Shown: piece after piece, positions 1-12,711 of the stretch
How the letters are laid out: each line of letters starts with the position of its first letter
Position numbering within the stretch: position 1 is the first letter of the stretch
Assembly: GCA_039654915.1 (NCBI GenBank)
Contig: CM077596.1
Span: 52,326,501-52,390,500, forward strand
Length of the DNA stretch: 64,000 bases
Reading direction: 5' to 3'
DNA from: Aquilaria yunnanensis
Lineage: Eukaryota; Streptophyta; Magnoliopsida; Malvales; Thymelaeaceae
The notes under the pieces: model-generated
What the model saw: only the letters and a program-made list of their open reading frames with translations
What the model was told of the DNA's origin: nothing
Databases searched by the model: none
Program-made: the position numbers and the translations under genes

Positions 1-225
1 AGTGATGTAATTCCATCACATTGGCGGAAATCACCTTTCTACACGATTGGAAGAACGATAAGTTGATTTGGGGAAATGTATTTGGTTGGGCCTTATGTGG
101 TGGCAGCTTCTATTGAGGACAGAACTCATTGAGTGATCAAACATGTTTTTTCAGAATACATAAAACATATGAGGTATGCTTGTTAACTTTATATGATTGT
201 GATAGGTTTATGCAATGATTAATGA

Positions 226-1459
226 TTGTGGATGTTTGCTAATGAAGTTTTTACTATTTCACCATCCGGCAATGAGTTGGTAAAAAAAGATGTTTGGACG
301 TTGAGGCCATACAAATGGCCGTTATTAACTATTCTCAGGTATATAGTGACTATTCTTTTTGCAAAAGAAAAGGGGAACACAAAGGGTATTCATTGTTGGT
401 GGTTCCAATAGAATTTTTTATTTGCGTGAATATAAATGTCCATTTTAGGTGTACGTTATTAACTATGGTGATGAATGAATATTTTTTTGCGCAAAGCAAC
501 ATGCTATACTAGGGGTGAACCATGTGCTTATGAACAAACTGATGACCATGGCTGGTTTGATCTTGATGCAAGGGTTCGATGGCATCTTGAAAAGGTTTTG
601 TAAAGATTAAATGTCTCAACTATTGCCATTGCATTTATTGTATTATTCATATGATGTGATTTGCTTTTGCAGATTTTATATGCCAGTGTACAATTAACCC
701 TATAAACAATTTTTCCTTATTGTTCAAGATATATTAAATAGATAAGTGCAGGTGTGGGACTCCATGTCACTTAGTAAACATGTGCATAAGTACAGGCATT
801 GGATATTACACATTATAAGTTTGGTATTGAAGTTATGGCAATTTGAAACCTGGAATGAGAGGGTGATTATAGTGGAGTTGTTTTAATTATAAGTTAAAAC
901 GCTGGAGTACATTATTTTACCAAAAGGGTATTGCTTTTTAGATTTTCATCATGTATGAGTTCCAATTATAGAGCAACCTCATGGGTATGATTGTGGGATT
1001 CTTACTTATATGCTAATGGAGAATCCGGAGGTAGCAACATATTTCAATAGTGATATAGTACGGTTCACTCTCTATTCATTACTTAGCTATCTTTTTTTAG
1101 TATTAATGTCTAACGTTTTATGGCGTTATGGTAGGATAACCATCAACAATTATGTGATTTGCTAGTTCAAATTTTGTGCGATGAAGAGAATCACTATTCC
1201 CAACTTCTAAAAAAAGCAGTAACATCATGGCACAACGCATAAGTGGTTAAACGTGCTGAAGTGGTAGATGACATTAAAAATACTTTCATCAAGTGATCCA
1301 CCTGTTCGAACTGCTGATAAGCGAAGAACACGTGCTGCTAAAGTTAAAAATGTGAAAAATGAAGTTCTTAGTCCAAAAGCATTTATAGATGAAGTTAAAA
1401 AGGGTAGAGGAAACAGGAAAGGGAAAAAGGAAAGTAAAGATATGAAAAAGAAGACCTGA
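226..1459 (+). pseudogene. Ulp1-like (C48) cysteine protease remnant
   Basis: This is a decayed relative of the Ulp1/SENP cysteine proteases (family C48) that plant Mutator-like elements often carry. An N-terminal stretch at 226-330 (residues ISPSGNELVKKDVWTL) resembles the start of the Ulp1 catalytic fold. Around 985-1,075 the translation contains EQPHGYDCGILTYMLME, which matches the family's Q-x4-D-C-G block carrying the catalytic cysteine. A basic tail with repeated Lys/Arg runs from 1,268 to the stop at 1,459. Several stops and frame changes lie between these blocks and I could not place the catalytic histidine, so the gene is broken. Family membership rests on the DCG block and its context; fine structure is uncertain. 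Confidence 0.6.
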
Positions 1460-1559
1460 TTGCTTGATTTGTTGTCTATTTGTATAGCAAACATATTAAA
1501 GGGAAAACAGTGATACATTTTCCAAATGCTACATGTTTTGAATGAAAAGCGCTATGGAA

Positions 1560-2160
1560 AGTGAAAGGTAACATGTAATAAAAAAAAAAAAAGGCAATGA
1601 AAAAAGAAAGGCGACATCTAACCAAGAAAAGTGACAACAGGAAAAAAAGCGATAAAAAGAAGTAAGATGTGACAGTTAAATGGAGAAGCGTTTGCCAGGA
1701 AAAAAATGTAATACATAGAAAATAAAGGCAATTCACACCTGGTATGTTTTGATTTAAACTAATCATGTTGTTGAGTTTTCGATGCATCAATTTTTTTTTT
1801 GGTGGATTTAACCATTTTAAAGTAAAATTTGACTTTCGTATAGTCCGCTCCACACATTAACTATAGTCAAATCTAAGATTTTGAAAAAATGACTGATATT
1901 AAAAAAGTGATTATTGTTTAAAAAAGACATTATTGTTTTTAAAAGGGCAATATTGTTTTGAAAAAACATTACTAGTTTTAAAAAAGCAATGATTTGATCT
2001 TGTTGTTATCACATTTTTTCATTTTCCCTTTTCTTTTCCTATTATCGTCTTTTCTTGTTGGTTGTCACTTTTTAATTTAAATTGTCACCTTTAGGTTTAT
2101 ATTGTCGCCCATCATCATTTTTTCTTAAATCTTGTTGCTTTTTTTAGTGGCTGGTCGCTT
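1560..2160. repeat. array of GTCAC/GTCGC-T-run motifs, subterminal type
   Basis: No gene is visible. The stretch is built from short motifs of the form A-run plus GCGAC or GTGAC (1,590-1,700 and 1,890-1,990) and then the complementary form, GTCAC or GTCGC plus a T-run (2,040-2,160). The orientation flips near 1,995. Dense subterminal motifs of this kind are typical of plant Mutator and CACTA transposon ends, where transposase binds. I infer that this is a junction between two element ends. Confidence 0.45.
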
Positions 2161-2163
2161 GTT

Positions 2164-4300
2164 ATGCACACACCGGGTTCTTATATGTATTTTGATATGC
2201 ACTTTGATATTTATAGCATAAGCAATGCATACCGTCAATATAACAGCGTGAAGCTTCTATTGGAGTGGTTTAATGGGTTCTTAAAGACTGTGAAATATAT
2301 TATTAGAGTGACGGGCATATTCAACACAGTCAAAGCATTGAAGTCCAATTACTGCGATAGACACTTAGTCACTAAGCCATTTTTTGTGGGATACAACCCA
2401 TACGTTTCACTATCCAACCATAGGTGAGATGACCATGACACCTGCAGAGTTTGCTGCAATTAGGCTTGCATTACAGTGGCTATAGGATACCTATTGATGT
2501 AAAAATAAGCAAAGATGCCTCCCGCCTATAACTGCTAGTCGATAATGGTTGGACAATATTCCATCAGAAGAGAAAGGTGAGTTTTAAGATAATAGTTCAC
2601 ACCTACAAAGACTACCACTTGAATACTATGGAAAGAAAAGAACACTTGAAGTGTGTTTTCTTAGCAACCTTTCTTAGGACCAGCATATTTTGCGACACAA
2701 GCACTTTTAGCTTTTATACATGGTGGATTTTAGTTGTAGCAAACACATCTCGACTCATAACGTGTAATTGGGGAAGTGTTGCATTAGCTAATCTGTACTT
2801 GTACATGGATGGTCTCAGCAATGGTGCTCAAAGGAGTGGTGGCTTTTAGCAATCCTAGCAGGTGACTATTACATAGCTTAATTACTTTATTGAATTATGT
2901 ACATCACCTATCTTGCAAATAATTATTGAATGATCATGTATAAATTATTTCTCATGACAAACATAGGCATGCGAGCATTTTATGGATATTGTACTTAACC
3001 TAAATTTGAGCGGAGATGGGACATACCCTAAAGCCAAGTATTATGCTGAGGGACATTTAGGTGACATGACATGTGACACCAAAATGTATATTGAGCTGTT
3101 TAAGATAATAAGAATGCCGACGATGAAGATATGACCATGGGAAAAATACATAGATGACCTTTCAGAGTATGTGAGTAAAAGTTTAGGGTAAACAAGGTGT
3201 CAAATTTTACTTGAAAGTTTAAGTGGTTGAGCATAGTTTTTAGGTGAGAGGGTCTTTTGACAACACATTAACTATCGACAAGTTCATGACAAGACTATTC
3301 CGAACCTACCACCAACATCCATGTTGAACAATAAGTGGTGACGTGAGGAACTGACAACAACAGTTAAGGGATCCTTGTGTGACAAAAATTCCACCACTTT
3401 GCTGTCCATTACATTTCAATTGTGGTAGGAGGGCATGATGAAGGAGCTGTAGAAGCCATGAAATGTGGTGGCCCAAGTGCATTTACCAGTGGCTTAGCTG
3501 GGGCATCTATGTCTACTGCACACCAAATAGACAGAATAGTAGAAGAAGCTAAAATACAGCTACCGACAACATTTATGTTACTCCCAGATTTTGAGATAGG
3601 AGCAGCTAAATTGCTCTGAATTCTAAGCATTAATGATGAGGATGTGGAGGATCTACCGCTTAATCATTTGATAAAATTTGTAAGTTTACGATGTCCTATG
3701 TTGTTGTACTCAATCACGTAATAACGTTAGGCTTACGATTTAACATGTATTTATAGGTGAGGAGAGACACTATGGAAAAGCTGCTACGCTTGGTGGTAGG
3801 TCTTAAGATGGCTATTATGGAAAAAATGTGGAAAGATGCTAAGAAATTTTCATTCAAACAGTGTGTAAGTATAGGCTATGTGCAATTTTTACATTAATAA
3901 ACATATTAATGATCTTATGGTTCCAGGTAACTTGTGGATGAACAACACAGGATTCTGGCTTGGAAAACAGGCCGCATTGTCATCCCGACAAATAAATGGT
4001 ACAAGAGCAAGGTTCCGAGAATGATGGAAAAGAGAGCAATGAGGTCGACGATGAATGTACTTAAAAGGAGTTCAACAGGATGACAATGGCTAGCATGAAG
4101 ACTCTGTTGGTGAATAAGGTAAAGATTTTGAGAGTGAAGACAGTGAATCCTAAGACAATCAAGATGATGATGGAGATGACTCAGGTGCAGGGTCAAATGA
4201 CCAACCTAGTTCAGACTCAGATAAGCCTGCAAGTGGTGAAAGATTTAAGGGCTGTACTAAGCACATAGAAGATAAGCTAACAACTAAAGGAAGAATGAGA
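2164..4300 (+). pseudogene. plant-mobile-domain (PMD) protein remnant
   Basis: This is a broken gene related to the plant mobile domain (aminotransferase-like) family found in plant transposons and in MAIN/MAIL proteins. The best block is 2,577-2,849, whose translation ends NWGSVALANLYLYMDGL followed by a GGF stretch. That matches the conserved NWG-x-A-x-A-x-LY and G-G-W/F core of the family. The upstream TMTPAEFAAI at 2,431 also fits. Further pieces appear at 2,970-3,190 and 3,422-3,619. An acidic Asp/Ser-rich tail lies near 4,120-4,260. Stops and frameshifts interrupt every frame. It reads in the same direction as the Ulp1-like remnant and towards the FAR1-type transposase. Exon limits are unknown. 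Confidence 0.5.
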
Positions 4301-4479
4301 AGGTGAATGCACACTCTACATCTATGCTCCTAGCTACCCTAGGCACAATTATGTCACATTAGATGTTGGTATTACAATGCTTTTATTTTCATTTGAAGAC
4401 AATATGACCTATGCTATGTTAGACGCATGGTAGATGCTAAAATGTTATTCAATGCTTTAAACCTTTATTATCTAGATTA

Positions 4480-4800
4480 AAGTATGATATATATCTTATT
4501 TCCTCTTGTTTTCCAGTAATTTTTTTTGTCAAATAAACAAAGTGCTTTTCTTAAAATGTTGTCACATTTTAATTAACCCTATCGCTTTTATGGTTATATT
4601 ATCATCTTTATTGATCTTTTGTCATTTCTTTTTAACTAAAGTCACTTTTTTCAATGTGAAATCGCAATTTCACACATAATTTGTGTAAGATGGCTTTTGT
4701 ACCTATTATTGCATTTTTCTTGATAGTATTGGCTTTTTATAACTACTCATTGCTTCTCGTTAACATCTACTATTTTTCTTAACACAATACTATCATTACA
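4480..4800. repeat. second array of GTCAC/T-run motifs
   Basis: This is an intergenic tract between the 3' ends of the PMD and transposase remnants. It holds repeated GTCACATTTT, ATCGCTTTT, GTCATTTCTT and GTCACTTTTT-like motifs in one orientation. They are the same motif class as at 1,560-2,160 and 9,040-9,420, which links these stretches to one transposon family. Confidence 0.45.
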
Positions 4801-4959
4801 GTCCCAGGTTTTAAATCAATACACGGTCTCCATGGTAATGACATGTCTTACATTAACCTGTACTAGAATGATGCCTCCATTTCCATTGAAAGCTACTTTC
4901 AACGTTATGATCATAATAGTCAGCTGACTTGTTGCACTTGTAAACCCAAATTCCCCTAT

Positions 4960-7430
4960 GTTGAAGGTCTACCCCATGAATTGAGATTTTAACAAACTCT
5001 GGAATGACATATCATTACCTTCCAAGGACTGTGACATTCTCCAAATGTCTTTAGAGTTATCTCGGACTGTATTAGTTTGAATTTCTTCATTATTTAGGCC
5101 AATTTGAGAACCTAAAGAGATTGGTTGGCTACTACTAACATGGCCATCCAAGATGAAGCTAACTGATTTGTTATGATAAAAAAAAAAAAAACATGTTCTT
5201 TCATTCATGCACATACAGGTTGTGTGGTTATTTGAACCACATTTTTTGTACTTCATCTGACATTCACAAATGTTTGATTTATTCATCCCACGTCTTCTAC
5301 TATTGATGACAACTAGATTACGAACTATATCTAAATCAAGAAATGTAGCCTCACTATCCATACTCTTCATTCTTCCTGACTTCTCTGGTTACAACTCTCC
5401 AGCCCAAATAGTTAGTTTACTTAATTTTTCTCTTACTTCATTATACTATTTTGCATCACACATAGTTACAAGATAAAAAAAAATTATTATCCATAGTAGT
5501 CATTTGTGACTATCTTGGATTGTACACCTCCTCCATATTAGTCAAATTATCTTTAGCACCCATATTTTGCACCAATTTTTTAGCGTCCTTTGTCCATCTT
5601 TTCATGATCAACCTCTTGGGTATCCTTGTTGAATTTTTGAACTTCAAGACTGAGAACATATGACGACATGGAATTCCAAGTACACTAGCATAACATACAA
5701 TTCTTTAGCATACCTATAAATAATTTTCAATCAAAATAACAAAAACTTAATTTATACAAAATTTACCTTTGTAAGTTGCCTATTTGAAAGAACATTCCCA
5801 TATCTCTCTGTCCAACAAGTGATGTACTAGCTGCAGTTGGGCCATTCTACCATATCGAGCAATAAGGTACATTTTTTCCTTCTCATAACACTATGGAATA
5901 ATTTGCCTCATCTATTATCTTACCACATACTTTTTGGAACATTGATAGGGTGTACACTCCAGCAGCGTGTATTCTCAAGTGTCCTAAGATGGGTAATGAA
6001 TTAAAGATTTGTATATCTGCTCTTAAAATTATTTAGCACTTTAATATCATGTAATCTTCCCAATGTTATATCGATCTGTCTTACAAATTCATACAACTTT
6101 AGCTTGCTTCCAAGAAACCTTTTTTTATGAGAGTGCATCCCTTCTGACCTTTGGTTATTTGTCTACCTTGCAAAAAAATATTATTTCAAATAAGAAATTT
6201 CCCATATTTTACGCCTCTTATAGGTTTTTTGCACCCGCTCATTATCTTCCAGCTTGAACATAGCAACAGTACTTGCCCATTGCTTCTCGAACTCATCCAC
6301 ATTGTCCAAACTATTAATCATCTTTGTGAAATGATCTCCAAATCTCTTGACCTTCACATTCTTCTTACAATTGCATTATAAGTGATAAAAGCATAAGGGG
6401 TGCTTTGCCTATGGAAATACTCTCCTTATTACAAGTCTCATTGCCTTGTCACCATCAATAATAACTGCTCCACGTGCATTTCTTCTCGTGCAATCCAAGA
6501 ACCTTTCTAGCGGCCACTCATAACCTCTCTCAGATTGATCAAACACGAGTGCACATCCAAAAACAATGCTATTATTGTGGTGGTTTATCCCAATAAACAC
6601 AACATACAGCATCCTGCATTCATTCGTTTTGAATGTCACATTAAATCCAACAATATCACCAAAACATGCATAGTCCATGCACATTGAACTATCAGCCTAA
6701 AAAATGTACTATAACCTATTTTCCTTATCAACTACATAACAACAATAAAACTCAGGGCTCTACTTGCATGACAGGTTACATATGCAATTGCAGTCTCTGC
6801 ATCACTATCTAAAATTTGCTCCGTTTTGTCGCTATCTACACAATTATATACATCTTTGGTAGTAAACCCCATATTCCCAAAACCTTCAGCAACCTGCACC
6901 ATAAAATCCATAATTTGACTTGTCTTCACACTAATCTTCCTAATTTGTTTGGCTTGCTCCTTATCAGCCACATTTATGCGTCTATTAGAACTGTAAATAT
7001 GAACTTCTTATTATTCGGCAAGGTCATGGTTATGCTTGGTGTTGAACTCTTTTAACACATATTTTTCTAATACTTGGTTGTAATTAACTCAAAATGATGT
7101 TGTGCAACCACATCTACTCACTTTCCTAGGTTCTCTTACTCTAGCTGTTGGTTCCAATTTTGGTTTATTGTGCCACTTTTTCCCACAAACCTATTTATGC
7201 CGATATACAATTTCCCCATTATCAACTTTAATATCTTTTCTTTTGGAAAAAAATCCCATCACATGCCTATATTTGTTATAGAATTGCTCAACCTTTTCAA
7301 TGGACTCAAATTTTATCTCATGAAAATATTCTATCTCCCATTATGCAATTGGTTTGTTTATCTTCATAACAATTGCATTTCATTCATTCCCTGTTGGAAT
7401 TTTATCTACCTCCTAATGTGATTCTACATT
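4960..7430 (-). pseudogene. FAR1-type Mutator-like (MULE) transposase remnant
   Basis: Reading right to left, the translation gives the parts of a FAR1/FRS-type MULE transposase in order. A FAR1 DNA-binding block (KFESIEKVEQFYNKYRHVMG) lies near 7,325-7,260 and KHNHDLA near 7,030. The region preceding the catalytic core is at 6,971-6,732. The MULE core at 6,684-6,409 contains FGDIVGFNVTFKTN and VIIDGDKAM. A SWIM zinc-finger block (LGIPCRHMFSVLKFKN, then RWTKDAKK) lies at 5,675-5,570. A cysteine-rich C-terminus lies at 5,370-4,969. The expected first catalytic aspartate (F-D-x-T) reads Asn here; the aspartate in the DGDKAM block is kept. Stops and frame changes occur between the blocks, so it is inactive as it stands. 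Confidence 0.8.
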
Positions 7431-7737
7431 CAAACCAATTTCATCATCACTTTGCACATGCTCACCATCATCACTCTCTACTTGTTGTGGAGAAATCTCA
7501 CGAGTTCCACTTATTCTTACAACCATCTCAGTTGGTATTCCTTTCATTTGTCATGTTATATGTCCATGAGTTTCTTCCTCTCCATATGTCCATCCCCACC
7601 AATTTCACTATTGTTATACATTTCTAATATCTGCATGACTCATGTAGCACATGATGTATTAATAATTAACGTTTTTATACAACAATAAATGCTTTCACAT
7701 ACTCCAACAAAAGGTTTTACTTTCATTTGTGTCGCTT

Positions 7738-7945
7738 TAAAAAATGGAACCACAATAGTCACTTTTCCTTCACTAATATAGTTTTTTATGGTTCATAATT
7801 ATTTTAGTACATAGGCATAACCACTCATATATTCCTACAAGAAAATGGAACCACAGCAATCACTTTTTCTTCATTAATATATTTTTTTATGGTTCATAAT
7901 TGTTTTAGTACATATGCATAACTGCTCATATGTTCATACAGTTGC
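7738..7945. repeat. tandem duplication, ~103-bp unit, two copies
   Basis: Two adjacent copies share TGGAACCACARYARTCACTT, a TTTTTTATGGTTCATAATT block and TTTTAGTACATADGCATAAC in the same order. The unit is about 103 bp and carries one GTCACTTTT-like motif per copy. No gene is visible. Confidence 0.75.
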
Positions 7946-7959
7946 CTTTATTGACATAA

Positions 7960-10420
7960 AGACACCTTTATCGACGTACAAATGCTTCTCATTTATAATT
8001 TTTTTATAACATAATCGCTTCTATACTATGAAAATCGCATGTTCATCTTGTTCATCACCTAAATAACACTAACTTATCATGGTTTTCTATTACTTATAAA
8101 TATGACACCTCAATCAAGAAAAAAATGTGACTTTGGAGAAAACAAATGCAACTTAATCTTATCGAATGTGATTATTCACAAGAAAAAGCAATTGTTTGTT
8201 TTTGAAAGCATTTTCAATGCGTCTCTCTTCTCTACACTCTTTGCAAACCGTTAAAAAACATTTGTGAAATAGATTAATCATCACCACTGACCTGAATCCC
8301 TCATAAACACTTTCACCTTTGATGATTCACACCTTCACCCTTGATGATTTATATATGCTTTACTTTCACATTCTCATCTAACATTGTTACATTAATCTTC
8401 TCTGAACTTAGAACTATGAAAAAAAAATGAACGAAGCCCAAACCTTCGTTAAACTCCTACTTTCAAATTTTCTTGATCCACCCATCTACCTTCATTGATT
8501 GTATTAACTTTTTACCAACAAACACAACTACTACTCCTATATTAATTTCCTTCTTCACTTTAAATCAAATTCTTCAAAATAACTCACTTTTCTTTTTTCT
8601 TCCACCCACCTAGTTCTTGTCATGTTAATGCTACTCTTTCTCTTAACCTCTTAAATGCCGTTTTGTTTTTACTTCTATCCCACATTAAGTCAAATTCATC
8701 ACATTAACTTCCCTTTTCCTTCTACCCACCCGTTTACTTCTTTCTTTCAAACTCTTTAATGCCATTTTTTTACTCTTATCTAAATTATTTACCAAAAACA
8801 TTGCCAACAATTATATTTACTGAATTTTGTAATATAATATTACACAATATTTCATCTTTCTACTATTTAATTCCATTCATAAATTAAACTTATAATTTAA
8901 ATTTACCTTACACTTCAATTAAATTTACCCTACACCACAATTAAATTTTTACAACCACCCACGTAGTAACTTCATTATTACTTTTCATCTTTTATCCTTC
9001 TTCACTTCCCATGCCTCTTACCCTTCATACCCATTAAATTTAAAAAAGGTGACTATGTTTGGGAAAATGTGACTGTATTTGAAAAAAGGCGATTGTACTT
9101 GGGTAAAAGTGACTATACTTGGAAAAAGGTGACATGGGAAGATTTTTGTGATTATGATTCTAGAAAAGCAATATATCCCTAACGCCTTGTCTCTTTTTTT
9201 CCTTATTGCCTTTAATATTAGTTTGTCATTTTTTTATATTGTTAAACCCTTTTATGTTATGTTGTCACCTTTTATATATTATTATCACCTTTTTTAATGG
9301 TTGTAGCCTTACTTGCTGCCTTTTTTGCTTTTTGTATACTTTGACCCACCTTTTCTATCAATTCTCATCTTTTACACATTATGGTCATCACTTATATGCC
9401 TTTTGACATTTGCAACTTCAGCTTAGTACATACCGTGACGTCACTTTTTCTATAAATTAATTACTTTTACTATACTAAAATCACTTGTTCATCTTGTTCA
9501 TCACCTTTATAGGTAATCTAATGCTAACTAATCTTCATCTTTCTGTTACTTACAAACACTAACACCTCATTTGAGAGAAATGTGACTTACTCAAAACTAA
9601 AATTGATTTAGTCCTAACAAATGCGATTTAGTTAGCTAAAAGGCTATTACGTATTTTTAAAAGTGTTTTCATGTGTCGTTCTTTTACTACACTCTTCCCA
9701 AACCTTGACAAAACATTTCACAAATAAATTAATCATTATTACTAGCTTGATTTCTTCACAAACACTTTCTCTCTCGATGATTTACACCTTCTCTCTTGAT
9801 GATTTATCTATGATTTACACTCACATTCTGTTATCACATTATTGCATTAATCTTCTCTAGGGTTAGAATTATGGAAAAAGATTAACAAAGCCTAGAGCTT
9901 CCACTTCTGCTTCCAGACTTTCTCCGATCCACCCATCTACCCTCATTGGTTGTATTAACTCCCTCTTACTGAGAAACACAACCACTACTCGTACATTAAT
10001 TCACTTCTCCACATTAAATCAAATACCTCACATTAACTCTCATTTCTTTTTCCTTCCACCCACTCTCTTCTTATTCTATTAATACATACTACTCTTTCTC
10101 TCAAACTCTTTAATGTTATTCTTTTTTATTTCTATCTCACATTAAATCAAACTCATTACACTAACTCTTATTCTCTTTTACTTCCATCACTGCTTCTTCT
10201 TCTGTTATTACATGCTACTCTTTCTCTCAAACTCTTTAACTCCATTTTTTTTTACTTATATCTAAATTATTTAACAATAATTTGTCAACAATTATATTTC
10301 CCAAACTTTTTAATATAATATAACAAATTATTTCATAGTTTTACTTTGTATTCCCATTATAAATTAAACTTATAATTACATTTACAATCAAAATACTCAG
10401 TTAATAGGTGAAACCTTTTT
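7960..10420 (+). repeat. diverged direct duplication, ~1-kb copies at 7.96-8.96 kb and 9.43-10.40 kb
   Basis: The two segments align over about 1 kb in the same orientation. Shared landmarks are CATGTTCATCTTGTTCATCACC, ATGTGACTT, GATGATTYACACC, GATCCACCCATCTACC, TTGTATTAACT, CTCTTTCTCTYAA and ATTTAACAATAAT-like blocks. The offset is about 1.45 kb. The segments are AT-rich without a credible ORF. The unit spans the motif array at 9,040-9,420, so it probably duplicates a transposon end. Confidence 0.75.
9040..9420. repeat. inverted two-part array of GGTGAC / GTCACC motifs
   Basis: From 9,045 to 9,180 the strand carries about seven copies of A-run plus GGTGAC, GTGAC or GCGAT. From 9,185 to 9,410 it carries the reverse form, GTCATT, GTCACC, ATCACC or GCC followed by a T-run, about nine times. 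The flip lies near 9,180. It may be a palindromic transposon-end junction. No ORF is supported. Confidence 0.55.
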
Positions 10421-10599
10421 ATATGTTATTTTTAATGTTTTGTCGTTTTCTATTTTAGCCGCTACAACAACTTACTGCAATAGCAATACAGAATCTTCCG
10501 TACTTGGGGATGCTTTCATAAACAGGAAGCTGTAACTTGGACTCAATTTCCCGCTCCTCGTTCAAACAGCCCTTTGATTAGTCAACATCAATCAAGGTT

Positions 10600-11600
10600 A
10601 TTGAGGGGTTTAGATTATTCTTTCCATTGATTTTTTTGGTTTCTTTCCCATTCTCTTGGTCATCAATTGAAAAGTTCAAGAGAGAACAAAAGATTCCCAT
10701 ATAAGTCATTTTGATCACTTCCATAAAACCCCCATACATATTAAGAGACTAAGGGGCTTATGCGTGAGCAAGGAACATGAACACAGAGGCTGCAGTTCCT
10801 AAAAAATGGACAAAAGAGAATAAAAAATTATCAAAGAAAGGACACGAACAGGCATATTAAAACCCACCAAAAATTACGAACAAGTAGTGTGGAAAAGCCA
10901 TGATTTCAACTCTCAATCCGCCCAAGCACCTAAATCTTCAACCAATAGGAGATGAAATTTCACAAGGAAACCAAAATGGATGAGAAACAATGCCGGATTC
11001 TCTTGAAATCTAGTTTCTTTCCCCTTATTTTGCTCATCAATTGAAAAGTTCAAGAAAGAGCAAAAGATCTATAATTTGTGTCCAAATAATATAAGAGTTC
11101 AAAGGTGAACTCATAGAATCAGAACTTCTTCACTTTTTTTCCCAACAAAGCGTTGAGGAAAATGGTGCAATTTTAACAAGAACAGTTTCCTTTTTGTTCC
11201 ATGTAAATAGTTCTAATCACTTCTATAAAACAATAGACAGAGAGGAAGAGAGAGAGACATAAGGGGCTCATACCTGAGCGAGGAACATGAGGACAGAGTT
11301 GGCAATTCCTAAAAGTAGGGACAAAATAGAATTGAAATTTTTACAGAGTCCATCTGTCCATAAAGAAAACAGACAAAGAGATCAAAGAAAGAAGACGAAA
11401 AGTTACAAACATTAAAACCCACAAAAATTTCCGAACAATAAGTGTCGAGAAGCCATGATTTTGACTTCTAACCCAAATTTTCTCATCCACCAAGGAGATG
11501 CAATTTCACAATGCAAACTAAAAACAATTTTGGATTCTCTTGAAATCTGGATTAAGTGGTGGGTTGAAGCAAGCGACCAAGAAGTATGAACATAAAATAC
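10600..11600 (-). pseudogene. two degenerate 5'-end copies of the SWEET gene (exons 1-2)
   Basis: Two neighbouring segments copy the 5' part of the SWEET gene at 14.6-16.9 kb. Copy B has a start codon at 11,456 with a MASRH reading and an exon-2 block ending at an acceptor near 11,308 (IANSVLMFLAQ), followed by a GTATGAG donor. Copy A has a start codon at 10,901 (MAFPHYLFVI) and an exon-2 block near 10,766-10,798 (TAASVFMFLAH), where the donor has become GCATAAG. Shared intron text includes ATTGAAAAGTTCAAGARAGA. No copies of SWEET exons 3-6 are seen downstream, so these are partial tandem duplicates and probably not functional. Confidence 0.6.
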
Positions 11601-12230
11601 TTAACTATAGGTCTCCCTCAGGATTTGGCGATGTTTAGTTGTTTACACTTTATCCACATGTTTGGAATTGACTATTATTTCCAGCGATATAAAAAAATAT
11701 CCTATCCAGCCTTACCTTCCCTGAATTTGGCTACCCAAGTCCAAACCGACCTTACTTGTAAAATCATTGGGAGGATATGAGTTTAACTTATCCTACCTAA
11801 CTCTATCCACACCCCATTTTAATTAGTATATTTATATTCAAAATATAATTTTATTCCAAAAATAAAATTATAATTTAACATAAATTATCTTATATTACTT
11901 TAATTTATGATTTTTTAAGTATTAATTAATTGTGAATATACACATTCTTTTAAAAATATATGTAAATATATAAAAAGGAAGTCTAAAAAAGTCAAACATA
12001 TATCTTAAAATGGGTTAGTTGGTAGTACCCATCTTTTCACGGGGCTGATACTACCTAAACCCATTTACTTGAAAAGAGGGTTTAGTATTAGCTATACCCA
12101 GTCCAAACCAGGCCAATTGATATCCATAGCTATACCTAAACTTGATTACTTGAAATGGGAGTTTGGGACTAGCTATGCCCAAATACTTGAGGGGAGAGAG
12201 CACTTCTCATTGTTGGGAAACCATACAAGA
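11600..12230. other. no gene; low-complexity repeats
   Basis: Nothing coding is supported. The stretch contains degenerate CCTAACTC, GGTTTAG and ACCCAT-type repeats (11,690-11,820 and 12,010-12,180) like those at 17.1-18.3 kb but shorter, and AT-rich filler. Confidence 0.5.
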
Positions 12231-12249
12231 ATAAGCTCAACAATTTAAG

Positions 12250-12636
12250 AGACAACATTATTATGGTTTATTTTGGCCAAAAGTTTGACAAACCAAGACT
12301 TCCGCCTCCTATGACCTTACCAACTAGATTACATTCACCTAGATAACTAGGCAAATTTGTGCAACAATGGGGCAACATAGTGATTCTAGCACATTCGCTT
12401 AGTGATGAGCAATAATCGAGTAAATACTCATTTTCTATCAAATCGTTGTCTTATAATCTCTTATATTTAATTATGTACTTCACTATGTTAGCATTTTTTA
12501 TGATCATGTAGCTTGGCACATATGCACTTAGGGGTACAAAGCCTCCCAAGCATTCTTTTGGAAGCCAGACAAAGCAAATAGTTTACGATAGCATGGTAAG
12601 ATTATCAACCTTTAGTACTATTCATATTTTTTATTC

Positions 12637-12711
<75 letters not shown>

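Noticed and set aside
3409..3630. 73-codon minus-strand ORF and 65-codon plus-strand ORF
   Set aside because: Neither has a recognisable domain alone; the plus-strand one is kept only as part of the PMD remnant.
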